A DNA stretch of 6,534 bases from Opitutia bacterium. Lineage in GTDB: Bacteria; Verrucomicrobiota; Verrucomicrobiia; Opitutales; Seribacteraceae. Where the stretch lies: NCBI GenBank assembly GCA_018695085.1, contig JABHOU010000163.1:1-6534 (forward strand). The letters run 5' to 3'. This document shows positions 6,014 through 6,534 of the stretch, in pieces. The position numbers and the translations under genes are program-made. The notes beneath the pieces are model-generated. The model had not been told where the DNA came from, did not search any database, and was given only the letters and a program-made list of their open reading frames with translations. How positions within the stretch are numbered: the first letter of the stretch is position 1; each line of letters starts with the position of its first letter.

Positions 6014-6534
6014 GATTTTGTCAAAAGTCTTATGGCTTACGCGAAGACCCTCTTTGTAATCATCCCTGAAAGTAGGGTTTCCAAGGTAGTCAAAACCTTC
6101 GAAAAGGCCGTGTCGCCTGTTGTTTTCGTAATGCTCCAGAAGGTGTACCCGAAACTCTCCGCCCCGTTGCTCATACTTTTTTATGGCCCACTCATTTGCC
6201 TCAGGTGTTGGGTATTGAGTGAATTTCCGTCTAGCCTCTTCATGAACTTCAAGCCAGAGGGAAGCATATATTTTTTTCTTTAGGTGAGCATCGCTTTGGG
6301 TTTTGTAATCTTCGGGATCAATGGGGTCGTCGAAATAATAAATGTGAGCCCCGTGTTTTTCTCCATGCGTAAATTCTTTATCAAAAACCTGAATCCCATT
6401 TTGCTTAAATCGTTGCCATTTTCCATGAAGTTCACCCGACAGGTATTGTTTAGTTTCGTGAACTTGCTCATTGTCGAATTTTAACTTGGTAGTTCCGCTG
6501 AAAGGCAAATCTTCTACTCGACCGTCTGCACCGA
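6002..6534 (-). CDS. MORN-repeat-like protein (5' partial)
   Basis: The frame is open to the right window edge (first full codon at 6530-6532), giving 176 visible residues. A TTG at 6506-6508 is in frame but the coding pattern continues upstream (GADGRVED), so it is probably not the start. MORN_2-type units of the form G-x-x-HG-x-W/x-x-x-(Y/F)-x-x-(N/D)G can be seen: SGELHGKWQRFKQNG (visible 32-46), HGEKHGAHIYYFDD (56-69) and, after a charged insert of about 65 residues, NNRRHGLFEGFDYLGN (137-152). Such repeats occur in YwqK-like and other bacterial MORN proteins, where they act as binding scaffolds; function is unknown. It ends in KKS. It converges on the tRNA-Leu gene, with its stop codon inside the shared terminator. 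A signal peptide, if any, would be outside the window. Confidence 0.72.
   Translation of the reverse strand, partial: GADGRVEDLPFSGTTKLKFDNEQVHETKQYLSGELHGKWQRFKQNGIQVFDKEFTHGEKHGAHIYYFDDPIDPEDYKTQSDAHLKKKIYASLWLEVHEEARRKFTQYPTPEANEWAIKKYEQRGGEFRVHLLEHYENNRRHGLFEGFDYLGNPTFRDDYKEGLRVSHKTFDKIKKS

Noticed and set aside
6032..6484. Two + strand open frames (6032-6283 and 6284-6484) with hydrophobic products
   Set aside because: They are antisense to the MORN-like gene, whose protein sequence is far more gene-like; the hydrophobicity comes from reading its lysine- and glutamate-rich codons backwards.

Overview
The window is ordinary-looking bacterial chromosome: dense genes, roughly balanced base composition, a tRNA with an encoded CCA end, and no sign of mobile DNA. 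I suspect a Verrucomicrobiota bacterium (Opitutia-like). The large unknown protein at 4232-5755 recalls, from memory only, a conserved hypothetical family of that group, and the pyrR-pyrB-inactive dihydroorotase layout would fit. The same layout is known in Pseudomonas-type proteobacteria, so the assignment is tentative.

Left part (1-4270, + strand): a tight gene string that reads as one operon. It opens with the 3' end of a Rad3/DinG-type DNA helicase. Next come pyrR (PRPP-binding regulator/uracil phosphoribosyltransferase family), pyrB (aspartate carbamoyltransferase) and a dihydroorotase homologue. The pyr genes are joined by ATGA stop/start overlaps. The dihydroorotase homologue has lost most metal-binding and catalytic residues and is probably a non-catalytic partner of PyrB, so a true PyrC must be encoded elsewhere. 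A CPBP-type membrane protease and tsaE (tRNA t6A synthesis ATPase) follow, the latter overlapping the protease by 11 bases. A candidate terminator lies just after the tsaE stop.

Middle (4232-5755, - strand): one long gene facing the operon and overlapping the end of tsaE by 39 bases. Its product has a basic disordered N-terminus, a folded core and a very acidic C-terminal tail; its function is unknown. A 141-base divergent spacer with two perfect inverted repeats separates it from the next gene.

Right part (5897-6534): a class II tRNA-Leu with anticodon AAG, unusual in bacteria, then a clear hairpin-plus-T terminator. This is followed by the 3' part of a MORN-repeat-like protein on the - strand that runs off the window edge.

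I found no CRISPR array, insertion sequence, phage gene, toxin-antitoxin pair or defence cassette. The best leads are the degenerate dihydroorotase, the A34 leucine tRNA and the unknown 507-residue protein.
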